NCBI RefSeq assembly: GCF_000001735.4
Contig: NC_003070.9
Span: 434,001-498,000, forward strand
DNA: 64,000 nucleotides
Direction of reading: 5' to 3'
Source of the DNA: Arabidopsis thaliana
Taxonomy: Eukaryota > Streptophyta > Magnoliopsida > Brassicales > Brassicaceae
Notes under the pieces: generated by a model
The model's input: the letters and a program-made list of their open reading frames with translations, nothing else
Told to the model about the DNA's origin: nothing
The model's database searches: none
Translations under genes and position numbers: made by a program
Part shown: one piece after another, positions 33,686-44,850 of the stretch
Layout: every line of letters starts with the position of its first letter
Numbering within the stretch: position 1 is the stretch's first letter

Positions 33686-34874
33686 GTTAGTTAAAGAGAT
33701 ATCGGAGATGAAAAGTTTGGAGAAGTGTTTTTTCTTTAGGGATTTCAGCTTTGTCCGAGAAAATGGTATCCCATACGCTTATGTTATAAGAGCGATCGGA
33801 TCAGATAGATGGTATAGTTGTCAGCTACATTGGTGACCCACTTATATTGTGCCACGTTTCAAAGTATGTGTGGTTCGTTTGTTGCGTACACCGACAACAA
33901 TAAAACAATTCGGCTAGATTCTAACATACAGCTACACGAGGTTATTATAGACATATTGATGTCATTTGAGTTCTTTGGAAACAATACTTTTTTGGATTCA
34001 CAACAAACATTGTAATGAAAATATTGTTTTACTAAAATAATTAATACAGTAATTAAATTAGTTTTTATTTTGGAAAAGTATTGTCAAATAATTCCATTAT
34101 CACAAATTCACAATGTACTTAAATGGATTATTATTCTGCTTATTGTTTTTATGATTCTATACGTAATTGTCCCAAAACTACGTCATAGTAGCATATATCG
34201 ACTTTAGAGTAATCTTGAAATTTTGCACAGAAAGATAAAAGTAATCTTGATTAATCAATAACGTCACTAGATTCACTACCACTTTGACACATGAACATAG
34301 AGATAAATTTATCTTTGTACGTATAGAATGTATTCATTTATATATTGAGATTTGAGAGACAGTTTAATAGTATTTCTTAACCAAGAACTGTAATGCACAA
34401 CGGGTAGGGCCATTTTTATCCGTTTAATTATTTTTCCCGTAATCTTATCGTTTATCATTGAATACTCGTCATTAAGCTTTATCTTTATATATATATAAAA
34501 CAATGTAAAATATCGGATGTCTATTTGTTTATTTTTGGTCAGATCATCTCTAAATATAAAAACAAAAAGATGACGTCTCCGTTTGGAAAAAAAAAGGTTG
34601 ACTACCACAAGTTTCATAATATAATCGACAAAAAAATATCGTCTGTAACAACGATAAGATTATTCGATCTCCCAATTGGTAAATTCGTTATTATGAAAGG
34701 CTTACAAAATTCAGTAACCAGCAATCATAATAATTTCAGAGTTATGATACTAGAGTTCACTTTTTTGTGCAATAATATAATGGTCGATTATTTCCAGCCT
34801 GAGAATGCATTTCATTTCATGACCATTTATGGATTCCTGAAAAAAGAATTCATTTAGGGTTTTATCCAAAATCC

Positions 34875-34880
34875 CACGTG
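34875..34880. promoter_or_regulatory. G-box CACGTG (distal HFR1 promoter)
   Basis: A palindromic CACGTG, the PIF and bZIP core, is embedded in CCCACGTGGG. PIF binding to HFR1 promoter G-boxes is known. Whether this is one of those sites is inferred. Confidence 0.4.
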
Positions 34881-35293
34881 GGTTGTGGGCTCTAAACCAA
34901 TCCTATAACGAATCAGTTTTTTTTGTTTTCTGTAACCCCACGACACATTTATTGGAATTTTAGAGTCACGTCATCATCAACCATACACCGAGCAGGTGCG
35001 ATGGTCCACATTATTACTATCTTTGATAAAAAAGGTCCACACTATTTTCCTTAATTAAAAAAAACTCCAATAATTACAACATATTCTGAATAAACAAAAA
35101 TGACCTGGTTACTAAATATCAACAATCAAAAAAAAAAAAAAACAGTATCAAATTCTAATTTCGAATTAGTAGAACAAAAATACTAATTATTATTATTCAA
35201 TTGACTAATGAATGTTAACTTTGTAGCGTTGAATCAAATGGGCCTGAAAAAAATCGAAAAAGAGAGAGAGAGAGGAAGAAGAAAAGGCGTGTT

Positions 35294-35299
35294 CACGTG
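35294..35299. promoter_or_regulatory. Second G-box CACGTG upstream of HFR1
   Basis: CACGTG in the context GTTCACGTGATG, about 1.6 kb from the HFR1 start and about 470 bp before the next plus-strand frame. Confidence 0.3.
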
Positions 35300-35763
35300 A
35301 TGCCCTCGTGATGGACATGGTGCTATGTCTGACACTTGGGTACTTTATATTTTGTTGGTGTCTTAGCGAGCGACGAAGCAAAACCACAGCCACTACATAG
35401 GTTTCCAATCTCCTTCACGACAACGACCTCTCGGAATATACGTTCCAATCTACAACTTCCCACTGTTCAATCTATTTGATATTATGGAAAAACTTTGCAT
35501 TATTGATTCTTATTTTAATATTTTTCTCTTGTTCCCACCGTTTTGGTTGGAATCATATACTATACGAAGTACTATTTGTGTATCTAGTGGTTGATTGACG
35601 ATTTTTATTTTTGTTGTACATTAAATGCAGCATCTATGATCTATCTATCTTCTTCTTTTTTTGCCAAATAGAACGTTATCTTTACTGGGCTTTTAGGTTA
35701 GCCCATGTAATGTTATTAACCCAAATATGAATTTATTAAGGGCCCATCAATGAGGAGTGAAAC

Positions 35764-35994
35764 ATGTTAGACAAAACTGAGAACAGGCCTCTACTTCTTC
35801 TTTTCGTAGCGATCGCCATGGAAATATCAAATGTCTCTTCTCCGTCCGGCGGTGTCGCAGCCATTTCTCTCATAATTCTTCTCCGTCCTCGGTTACTTGC
35901 TTATGATTCTACTAATCTCTGTTGTTTCCGGTTGATCAATCGTCGATCTTCTAAACTCGAAGGCGGAGGAGGTATTACCGTGACGGCGGATTGA
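35764..35994 (+). CDS. Short uncertain coding gene on a spliced transcript
   Basis: I do not recognise this product. A 76-codon frame opens at ATG 35764. A second ATG at 35818 in a better context (GCCATGG) would give 58 residues starting MEISNVSSPSGGVAAISLII. The frame is moderately hydrophobic and ends in LEGGGGITVTAD. Site-II motifs lie just upstream, and later exon-like segments start after TTCAG at 36346 and GCAG at 36573, so a spliced plus-strand RNA is plausible, with most of it non-coding. I remember a locus here (At1g02350) with a weak oxidase-related label, which nothing in this sequence supports. Confidence 0.35.
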   Translation: MLDKTENRPLLLLFVAIAMEISNVSSPSGGVAAISLIILLRPRLLAYDSTNLCCFRLINRRSSKLEGGGGITVTAD

Positions 35995-36199
35995 CTGATC
36001 CTCAGCGGAGTATGTATCTTGACACGCGAGGAAAAATGTTTTTTTTTTTCCCTTTTCCTATTGTGGTTTCGATCGAATTCGCTTAATTCGATTTTGTTAC
36101 ATGAAGCGTTAAATTGAGCCAATGTATATGATTTCGAAAGCAAAAATTAGTTATCTACAGAACAAATTGTCTTGTATCTGATAGTTTAGTGGTTTGAAA

Positions 36200-36341
36200 T
36201 TCACTAAAAGAGTTTTAGTAGAATGCTCTGTCTTGGTTTAGTGGATTTAAGCCTTGTCGTTGTTTGCAAGTTTACTAGAAGAGTTTTGGTAGAAGCTCTG
36301 TTTTTGGTTTAGTGGATTTACATTTGTCGTTGTGTGCGTAA
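36200..36341. repeat. Two imperfect copies of a 71-bp unit
   Basis: AAGAGTTTTAGTAGAATGCT at 36208 is repeated as AAGAGTTTTGGTAGAAGCT at 36279, each followed by TTGGTTTAGTGGATTTA and TTGTCGTTG. It lies in the probable intron of the preceding transcript. Confidence 0.85.
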
Positions 36342-36689
36342 TTCAGGTAGATATTGTTTCCCATTCCCAGGTTTGTGTTGTGGAATGGGAAACTGAGGCC
36401 GCTTCTGTCAAAGCCAAAGGGCCCAAACAGTTGGTTCTTTCAGGAAAGGAATCACAATGTTGCCAGAGGCAATCTCTGCAAGGTATTGTATTATATGCTA
36501 ATGAATCTGTTTTCTTTCACCCTTTTCAATGAGAACAGTGCAAAAATCATTATCTTTTTTTTTATTTGGGCAGGTTGAGTTGCAACTTGCAAAGTTAAGG
36601 AAGCTCTCAAGTATTACTAAGATGGATAGCAGAGGATACAACTCGACTTATGAAACTCTGAGGGGATATTCTCTGTACAGAGCAAAAGT

Positions 36690-37242
36690 GTAGCGATGAC
36701 TGCTCCATCTCATGTTGCTAACAGTCTTTTTCCCCCAATTTTCTGTTAAGTTTTTGGATTTGTGAAACCAGTTGTGTGCAAATTCAAGTAGATACGTTTG
36801 GGATCTTATGTTTTGTCGCCAAAATTCCCATATACAAGCTTGTCGATTGAATATGCATACTTAAACTATCTTAATTCTTAAATCATGTTGGATTTGTAGA
36901 CTTTCCCAATGATGAGTGACTTGATGATAAAGTTGCTGAAGCTGTGGTCTTTCATCATCTGGTCATGATTGATGGATATTCTTTGGTGGCAAATATGTTG
37001 CTGCTGGTGTCGCATTGGGTCGGTGTGTGGAAGGGGCTTACCCAAGCCAATGATTTCATTTATAGGTCCGCTTACAAGTAAGAAAATTATTAAACGAAAA
37101 CCAATTAGATACTAAGATTGCAGATTAGACTTTGACAAGACATAAGTATGTGAAGGTTCCCATTAATATCCTCATAAGTGATTTTACAACTTGTGGCCAA
37201 AAGAGCAAAAATTACACAAAGCGGGAGAAAGATAGTTTAAGT
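36690..37242. other. Spacer between two small genes
   Basis: This is the 3' part of the plus-strand transcript and the 3' side of the small minus-strand gene. I see nothing further. Confidence 0.4.
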
Positions 37243-37452
37243 CTAGAACAAATCGATCATAACTCTTGAATCTTGCGGATCTTCGTGAAGAGGTGAGATC
37301 TTGAAACTGTCGGGTCTTGGAGATTTCTGTTGATGCGTGTAATGGAAAGATGGAGAAGAAGAAGATGGTGTAAGAATTATGGAGGAAGAAGAAGGGAATT
37401 CAGAGATTGTAGGGTGAAGGATTTGTGTGAGTAGAAGAACAATTGACGCCAT
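37243..37452 (-). CDS. Candidate small secreted peptide precursor, 69 aa
   Basis: The frame starts with ATG 90 bp downstream of a strong TATA box (TATATATAAAAG, minus strand, 37531-37542), after a leader containing AAACCCTAAA. The product begins MASIVLLLTQILHPTISEF, a possible short signal peptide. It continues with a Ser/Pro-rich stretch and ends in a charged tail, SPLHEDPQDSRVMIDLF. It has no Cys and no match to the CLE, CEP, IDA, PSK, PIP or RALF motifs that I can recognise. The promoter-like architecture is what sets it apart from random frames. It could also be the first exon of a longer transcript. Confidence 0.4.
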   Translation of the reverse strand: MASIVLLLTQILHPTISEFPSSSSIILTPSSSSPSFHYTHQQKSPRPDSFKISPLHEDPQDSRVMIDLF

Positions 37453-38137
37453 TGATGATCAACTTCGAAAAAGCTTTGTATATTTAGGGTTTTGGTGTAG
37501 ATTTTGTTTTCTCATGTGATTCTTATCTGCCTTTTATATATAGAGAGAGAAAAAGTGGGCCTGTGGTATTGTGGATCGATGTTGTGTGTTTTAGAATCCA
37601 GTGGGACTCTTAAATCTTTGGGTAGCAGGCAGCAAGTGGTTTTTGTCTGACTTTTGTGTCGCATTTATATCTCGCCCCCAAAACCAGCTGTTCCACCTGG
37701 CTTAGGATTCTTCTTCTCTGCTTAATTTTGGTATTAACAAACATAAACCATAAAATTTAATATTCAAAATATTAATTTTACTTGAAATACGATCTACAAA
37801 GACATTAAATTTTATGGAGATTCATGTATTAATTTTTCGTATGCTTATTATTAGAAAGCAAAAACCATAGTAGTAACATATTCTTTCATGCAATAAAGGG
37901 TGGCCAACATAGTGGTTCTTTGTTGAAAATGAGATAAAATAAAAACATCAAGAAATACCATGGGAATTAATTTTAATTAGGTAGTAGTTGAAATCAAAAC
38001 CATCAAATCACATTAAATTGAATTACATTATTGAATATAAACCCCTTTTATGGCTCCATGTGTGGGCAATGCCATAAACATACATGTTGACTTTTTGTTT
38101 ATAAACATACATATTTCGGGTCAACCAAATTAATTGT
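37453..38137. other. Promoter of the small gene and 3' flank of the chitinase
   Basis: The TATA box is at 37531-37542, with a GA-rich stretch just beyond. The remainder is AT-rich with nothing supported. Confidence 0.5.
37531..37542 (-). promoter_or_regulatory. TATA box of the small peptide-like gene
   Basis: On the minus strand this reads TATATATAAAAG, 79 bp upstream of the ATG at 37452. That is a normal TATA-to-ATG distance in Arabidopsis. Confidence 0.6.
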
Positions 38138-39116
38138 TTAAGCATAAGGCCTTTGATTTTCACAGTCCAAATTCGGCCCAGTTGCTACTTTAAACAGCCC
38201 AGTATATCTCTGAAAAAACCCGATTCGGTCATTGACCCGTCCGTCTCCAGGAATCCCACACTCTAAACCGCCATTTATTATATTTGTGGTTAAACCAAAC
38301 CCGCCGGTCCGGTTAGCTGCCAAATCCGCCGCCGTAGGTCGGTATTTTCCGATCATGACGTCATGGCACGAAGGTTTGGGACTCTGTGGCGTCATCCAAA
38401 ACCAAAGTGCTGTTTGAAAAGCTATCACTGAATTATTTGACACCGTTTCTGGATTCCTTAGACCGTCGAATCCTAAGGCTCGACCGGCCGGTCCGTAATT
38501 GTAGTTCCTTATATCCCAAAAAGTAAAATGACAATTAGAAAATAATATAATTACGATGTGGAATCTTGCATGGTATAGTTTTATACAAATCGAAAACTAT
38601 AAATGATAGAATTCAAAATATATATTTGAATGAAGATACGGACCACTATTAGTGAAAATGAACCTACCACGATAGTTGAATTGGACCTCTTCCTTGATAA
38701 GTCTTGTTAGGGAAACAAGGCCACTGTGTATCAGAAGAATCACAATAAGTGCTTTGTGGACTCACTTCTTCTTTAAAGCATAATCCCCAAGCGTACGGTC
38801 CGTCTGGTGCCGTTGCCCATCCTCCGGTCGTCTCGTGTGAAATCTGAGCCAAAAATGCAGCCACTTCGAGTCGTTGTGTCACGGGGCTTCCTACGCTCCC
38901 GAATCTCGGAAACCGCCTCGTCGCTTGGACAAATGATTCGTAAGTGTAGAAACCATTTGCGGGACAAGCGGTATTGTCCTTGTGGATGAAAATTTTGTTG
39001 TAGAGGTCTCTTGGCACTAATCTCTCGATTGAGGTGGCTTCGGTTTGGGCGGAAGATAGTAAATAAGAGATTGAGAGGAAGAAGCATAAGAGGAGAAAAG
39101 AGTGTTGTTGAGCCAT
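38138..39116 (-). CDS. Class II chitinase, GH19, secreted
   Basis: The enzyme cleaves beta-1,4-N-acetylglucosamine polymers such as fungal chitin in the apoplast. Exons 38668-39116 and 38138-38507 join to 272 residues (I recall At1g02360 at 272). The signal peptide is [14 protein letters not shown]. No Cys-rich chitin-binding domain or hinge follows, which makes this class II. GH19 signatures are [10 protein letters not shown], the general acid Glu95 in ISHETTGGW, the second acidic pair in [26 protein letters not shown] and [15 protein letters not shown]. The frame is open for 52 codons upstream, but a TATATAA box at 39167-39173 sits inside that extension, so 39116 is the real start. Confidence 0.93.
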
Positions 39117-40515
39117 TTTTAGAGAGGGATCGATCTTGATGGTTTTGGTGTAAGAAGATGAGTTTGTTATATAGATGTGTAAATGATCAACGCGTTGACT
39201 TTTGACTTTAACGGTGGACTTTTTTTTCATTGGTCTGAAGGTTCGTTTATACATGCTCTCATGTGTTTTCATTCATCAAACGATGCTTCTTTCACGTTAA
39301 GTGAAACTTTTTCTATAGTTTTTGGTATAATTTTTCATATAGTTTACACCTTAATTAGATTAGATATCAAGACAACAACAAAAAGCGAATACGTGAAGGG
39401 GAAAAAAACAACAAAAGCAATTATTTTTTATTGTAGAGAAAAAAACAAATAACGGCTTTTCACTAAAATGACATTTTTTTTAGCTGACATTACTTAATAT
39501 GAAACCGAGATCATACAAAATAAAAACAACTTATCAATATAATCATTGAATGATATAGATAGTGTGTATTACGATTAAAATGATAGTGGATGACGATATT
39601 CTTATTCGGTCGACGTAGCAGTATTACCGAAAAAGACTGATTTCAATTTTTAATGCTTGAAGACTCATTCTTGCTATGGAAAATCTCATTATTTTATCTT
39701 GATGGAAGACTCATTCGTATTTTTTATTAATGTGGTGGAATCTACACAAAAAATTCTCGTTCGGCGGCTAACTAATTGGTAAAGTTGTATATACATTTTA
39801 TTATATGTTCCTATTTCAGAGCCGAAACAAATTACAACACTTTAAGTTGTGCAAAAGTTGACAAAAATGTTTTTTGACAATAAACTCGTTTCTTTTTCTG
39901 ATTTCTCATCCAAAAATAAAAACTAAATTTCGGTTCCTTACTATCATATCAACTAAGTCTTCCGTTTTTATGTGTTTTAGGTCCATTCCAAATACATGAT
40001 TAAACTTTTTTAAAAAATCACAATCTCTATGAAACTTTTTAAATTCTTCTTTTTAATAAGTTGTATCAACAATGTACAGAAAAAATCAGAAAATTAGTAT
40101 AAAATTTAACCTTTTACCAAAAAAAAAAAAATCACAATCTCTATGAAACAAATCTCATCTTTCGAAGAAGATAATGTTACAAAAGACATTCAAACAGAAA
40201 TATTTGTAATCCTTCTAAAAAACTGACATTCATTGTAATTTCTTATTACTGTGGATTTATTCATATTCTGTCGATTAGTGACTAGTGTTTACATAATTAT
40301 GAAATACGTGACTAAAAATAATATAGTTAAGAGAGACTACACAAAAGTACACTAAAGTAAAAAAACGACACCAAGTCTTATGTACTGTAAACTGCACGCC
40401 GTTTTCAGCTATCTTAAACGACATAAAGTTTTGCCTTAAACCCTACCATCGTCACTCACTCTGTCCTCGATAGGTTTAGAGAAGAAATAGATTTTGATCG
40501 ATCCTTACAACAAAA
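39117..40515. other. Chitinase promoter and PPR gene upstream region
   Basis: The chitinase TATA box is at 39167-39173 (minus). The region 39300-40400 is AT-rich with no gene. Just upstream of the PPR gene lies AACCCTA at about 40439, a telo-box-like leader motif. Confidence 0.5.
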
Positions 40516-42383
40516 ATGAATTTCCGTAATCTGATTGCTTCCGGTTCTCGCCTCGGCAAGAGGTTCTGTGCAACGGTATTTGCTCCGGCGTCGGCGACTG
40601 GCATCGTCGAAGCCTCTGTTTCTTCTCCAGCGGCGGCGAATGTCGTCGAAGCCTCTGTTTCTTCTCCGGCGGCGGAGAATGGCGTCAGAACCTCTGTTGC
40701 TGCTCCGACGGTGGCTTCAAGGCAGCGAGAGTTGTACAAGAAACTTTCTATGCTTAGTGTGACGGGAGGAACAGTGGCAGAGACGTTAAATCAGTTCATC
40801 ATGGAGGGTATTACTGTCAGAAAAGACGATCTCTTTCGCTGTGCTAAAACCCTTCGCAAATTCCGTCGACCTCAACACGCTTTTGAGGTCCCTCTTCATA
40901 TCTCTTAAGCAAGTATCTGATTTTAACATTGAAATTGGAGATATTTCATTATCTATGGAAAATTACTCTTAAAGGGGCTGGCTTTAGATTTAGGGTTTAG
41001 TGATTTCACTAGTTTTAGGGTGTAATTAGGGTCATGCTCGTTGTTGAATGAAATTTCACTTTTTTCGAATGGATAGAGATTAAAAATGGCATTTTTAAGT
41101 TTGTTAGAGTTTGATTGAGTCCATTGTTGATGAAATTTCAGATCTTTGATTGGATGGAGAAGAGGAAAATGACATTTTCTGTGTCTGATCATGCAATTTG
41201 TTTGGATCTAATTGGAAAGACTAAAGGTTTAGAAGCAGCTGAGAACTACTTTAACAACTTAGATCCTTCTGCAAAGAATCATCAGTCGACTTATGGGGCG
41301 CTCATGAACTGTTACTGTGTTGAACTTGAGGAAGAGAAAGCAAAGGCTCATTTTGAGATAATGGATGAGCTTAACTTTGTTAACAATTCGTTACCGTTTA
41401 ATAACATGATGTCTATGTACATGCGGTTGAGTCAACCGGAGAAGGTACCTGTGTTGGTTGATGCGATGAAACAGAGGGGTATATCTCCTTGTGGTGTCAC
41501 TTACTCTATATGGATGCAGAGCTGTGGAAGTTTGAATGACTTAGATGGATTAGAGAAGATTATAGATGAGATGGGGAAAGACAGTGAAGCTAAAACCACT
41601 TGGAATACTTTCTCTAATCTGGCTGCAATCTACACTAAAGCTGGTCTTTACGAGAAGGCGGATTCTGCACTGAAATCTATGGAGGAGAAAATGAATCCTA
41701 ACAACCGTGATTCCCACCATTTTCTCATGAGTTTGTACGCTGGAATCTCGAAAGGTCCTGAGGTTTATAGGGTTTGGGAATCGCTGAAGAAGGCTCGTCC
41801 TGAGGTCAACAACTTGAGCTATCTAGTCATGTTACAAGCGATGAGTAAACTAGGCGACTTAGATGGGATTAAGAAGATTTTCACAGAGTGGGAATCGAAA
41901 TGCTGGGCTTACGATATGAGGCTGGCTAATATCGCGATTAACACGTATTTGAAAGGGAATATGTATGAAGAAGCAGAGAAGATTCTTGATGGTGCCATGA
42001 AAAAGTCTAAAGGTCCTTTCTCCAAAGCGAGACAGCTTCTGATGATCCATCTGTTGGAGAACGATAAAGCGGATTTGGCTATGAAGCATTTGGAAGCAGC
42101 GGTTTCTGATTCTGCAGAGAACAAAGACGAATGGGGCTGGAGCTCAGAGCTGGTCAGCTTGTTTTTCCTTCACTTTGAGAAAGCTAAAGATGTTGATGGA
42201 GCGGAAGATTTCTGCAAGATTTTGTCGAATTGGAAACCTCTTGATTCTGAAACTATGACATTTCTCATAAAGACTTATGCAGCAGCAGAGAAGACTAGTC
42301 CTGATATGCGAGAGAGATTGTCTCAACAGCAGATCGAAGTAAGCGAGGAGATCCAAGACTTGCTTAAAACAGTTTGTCCCTAA
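40516..42383 (+). CDS. Mitochondria-type P-class PPR protein
   Basis: Pentatricopeptide-repeat proteins bind organellar RNA. The target here is unknown. Exons 40516-40887 and 41142-42383 join to 537 residues (I recall 537 for At1g02370). The basic N terminus (MNFRNLIASGSRLGKRF) looks like a mitochondrial presequence. It runs into three to four near-repeats of 13 residues around VEASVSSPAAANV (residues about 24-70). Helical PPR repeats begin near residue 75, for example PQHAFEIFDWMEKRKM, then TWNTFSNLAAIYTKAGLYEKA and NLSYLVMLQAMSKLGDLDGI. No E, DYW or other editing extension follows. Confidence 0.92.
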
Positions 42384-43813
42384 ACTAAGTAATAAATGTG
42401 ATTAGCACGTTATGTTTAAACTTGTGTCCCGTTTAGAGTTTCCAGTTCCAGAAAACAAAGCTTAGTTCTTTTTTTAAGTCTTTGACATATGTGTCGGTTA
42501 CATAGTGGAAGATCTCATAAACAATTAAGTGTTTCTTTCATACCCAAGTCATCAGCAAAATGTATCACTATTTTTAAAAATTGTCAACCAATAATATGTT
42601 TGTTTATCCAAATCCAATAACCGACTAATTTACTTGTAAACTGTGGGTGTGGTCCATGACCCATGTTATTTGTTAGTGCCACCAACTAAGTTAGGAAAAT
42701 GTTTATACAAAAAAAAAAAAAACTTTATCTATAAGAGAACAATTACTGGTTAAAAATAGCTTTACAAGGGAAAATTACAATTTAGTAGATCTACAGTTTC
42801 TTTTTAACTGCCGATTTCGTTTTAAATTCTTATCTTTTACAATTAGAAACTGGATAATTGATAATCAATTTTATCCAATTGTGATAAGCCTAAAAATGAA
42901 AACAAATCTGATTTCTTTTACTTTTGACAATGAAAAGAAGAGAGAAAAAAAAGAAAAAAACAATCGGCGTTAGATTCTGTAACAAGCTGGCACGTCTCTG
43001 TATCAGTCGCAACGTTCCTATTTTCTTTCTTTGTCAATCCGTTCGGCGACAGAACAATCCAAAAAAACATTCTTTTAGCTTTTTCTGTTTCTTCTTTATA
43101 TATTACACACAAAGCCTATACAGGAGATAATCTCGGTTACAAAAACAGAGAAGATAAAGGAGAAGTCTTTCTCTGATTTTTCACCCTGAAGAACCCTAAT
43201 TTCAGGTGAGTACTACTCTCAATCCATTTTTTTTTATATTATTCCAGTGCCGCATTTGCTAGTTCTCTTCCTTATTACAAGTTATTAATGGGTTTTGACA
43301 CTCGTAGCGAAAGGTTTGAACTTTATCTGCTTCGATTGAATTCTCTGTAATTTATGAGGCTTTGCAGAGTTTTGTTCTTTAGAGTCTGTAATCTTTGTTT
43401 AGCTTAGGGCATTTATTGTCCCTGTTTGTTTTGTTCTGTCTTCATTGTTAGAAAATTTGGGTTATGGAATCGAATGCGCGAGTTTTTGAGTATAGTGATT
43501 TCAAAATTCGCATTCAGTTTTCGTGAAAATTATAAAGGTATATAAGTCACTGATTTTGGTAGTTAAGCAAAATCAGTTTTCATGGTTACTTTGTATTCTT
43601 AGTTAGTGTTTTAAGGTGAACCAGAATTAGCATTCTTCTGTGTCAATTTACTCTTGTGTGTTATAAGGATGATTGGTATCCTAATCTCTCCTATCATTTG
43701 TTTCTCATGTTCTAGGAAGTTGCGAGTTTCGAAAGTCAAAAAGCGGTTTATCCAGGGGAAGTAAAGGGTTTTAAGCAGATAAGAGTTTGAGAAGGAGAAA
43801 CTTAGTGTATAGG
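42384..43813. other. PPR 3' flank and leader of the next gene
   Basis: 43130-43813 holds the 5' UTR of the next plus-strand gene. It is split by an intron 43206-43715 (TTCAG|GTGAGT to TTCTAG). The remainder is AT-rich spacer. Confidence 0.6.
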
Positions 43814-44850
43814 ATGGATCAAATGTTATCAGGAGAACAAGATCTTGAAGTAGATATTGAAGCTGGTCGATCTGACGTTACACAAGAATCCACATCAGAT
43901 ACTGTTTCAGGCAATGGGGTCTGGAGTGAACGGGCGAATTTCGGTGTCTCTGAAAAGATTGCTGATGATCTGAGCTATCCATTGATAAGAGACGAAAACC
44001 GAGTAGAAACTAGCAGTCAGAGTTTGGATCTTTCAGAGAAAAAATGCGGTAATGGAAAGTTTAAGAAGTCGAGAAAAGCTTCAAAGCCTCCAAGACCTCC
44101 AAAAGGCCCTTCCTTGAGTGAGAATGACCGTAAGATCATGAGGGACATACAAGAGCTCGCTATGAGAAAGCGTGCAAGGATTGAAAGGATGAAAAAGTCC
44201 TTAAAAAGGTTGAAAGCAGCCAAGACGTCACCATCATCTCCATGCATTACCATTTTCTCCATGATAATAACGGCTATATTCTTCGCCTTTCTAGTCTTCC
44301 AAGGTACCTTTTTACTTATTCCCTTTTCAACTCTTAATGAAAACCAAAAAATGCTACTTTGGTCTTCATATGAATTTGTCTCTGAAGAAAGATTCTATAT
44401 AGTTTTAGATTCATTGCTTTTAAGATACTCTGATATAACTTGAAAACTATATTATTAGTCTTTGTATCTCATCAGGATAAAAAGAGTTTGTTGTGTTAAG
44501 AACAAATCTTTTTCCGTTTTGCAGGATTCTCCACAGGCAGTTCGAGTATGAATTCGGACAAATCACCTGCACCAACAGTTTCACCTAACAACCAAATGAT
44601 TTCAGTTCAGTTCTACAATGATTTTGCTCCCGTTGAGCAAACCGATCCCAGCCCGACCACCTCATTAAGGTAAGAAGAGGAACAATTTATATATAACTCA
44701 TTCTCATTGTTAAATCAAAGAAGACACTTTCTAAAAACAAGTGCTGATATGAACAATTTCGTTCTTTGATCGAATCTCTGTAAATTCAGATACACGAGGA
44801 AGCGAATTTCGGGTGCAGAAGAAGAAGACTCGAGAGACGTTACTAGATGA
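43814..44850 (+). CDS. Uncharacterised single-pass membrane protein
   Basis: I do not recognise a function. Exons 43814-44303, 44525-44669 and 44790-44850 join to 231 residues. The N-terminal 110 residues are acidic and Ser-rich. A basic region follows: KFKKSRKASKPPRPPKGPSL, then a helix NDRKIMRDIQELAMRKRARI and KKSLKRLKAA. There is one transmembrane helix (residues about 146-164, ITIFSMIITAIFFAFLVFQ) and a Pro- and Ser-rich tail with two polar exons. By the positive-inside rule the long N-terminal part faces the cytosol. The frame could be opened six codons earlier only with a TTG, so the ATG at 43814 is used. I recall this locus as At1g02380, unknown protein. Confidence 0.82.

Larger units (their letters stand above)
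33686..35763. other. HFR1 upstream region
   Basis: It contains two CACGTG G-boxes (34875-34880 and 35294-35299), 1.2 and 1.6 kb upstream of HFR1. A 110-residue open frame at 34525-34857 is AT-driven and has no protein family features. Towards 35690-35750 GCCCAT and GGGCCCAT motifs suggest the promoter of the next plus-strand transcript. Confidence 0.55.

Noticed and set aside
34525-34857. 110-codon open frame upstream of HFR1
   Set aside because: AT-driven composition, rich in Lys, Asn, Ile and Phe, with no family motif, no splice partner and no promoter signal.
39117-39272. N-terminal extension of the chitinase in the same frame
   Set aside because: The TATATAA box lies inside the extension, and the added residues would bury the signal peptide.
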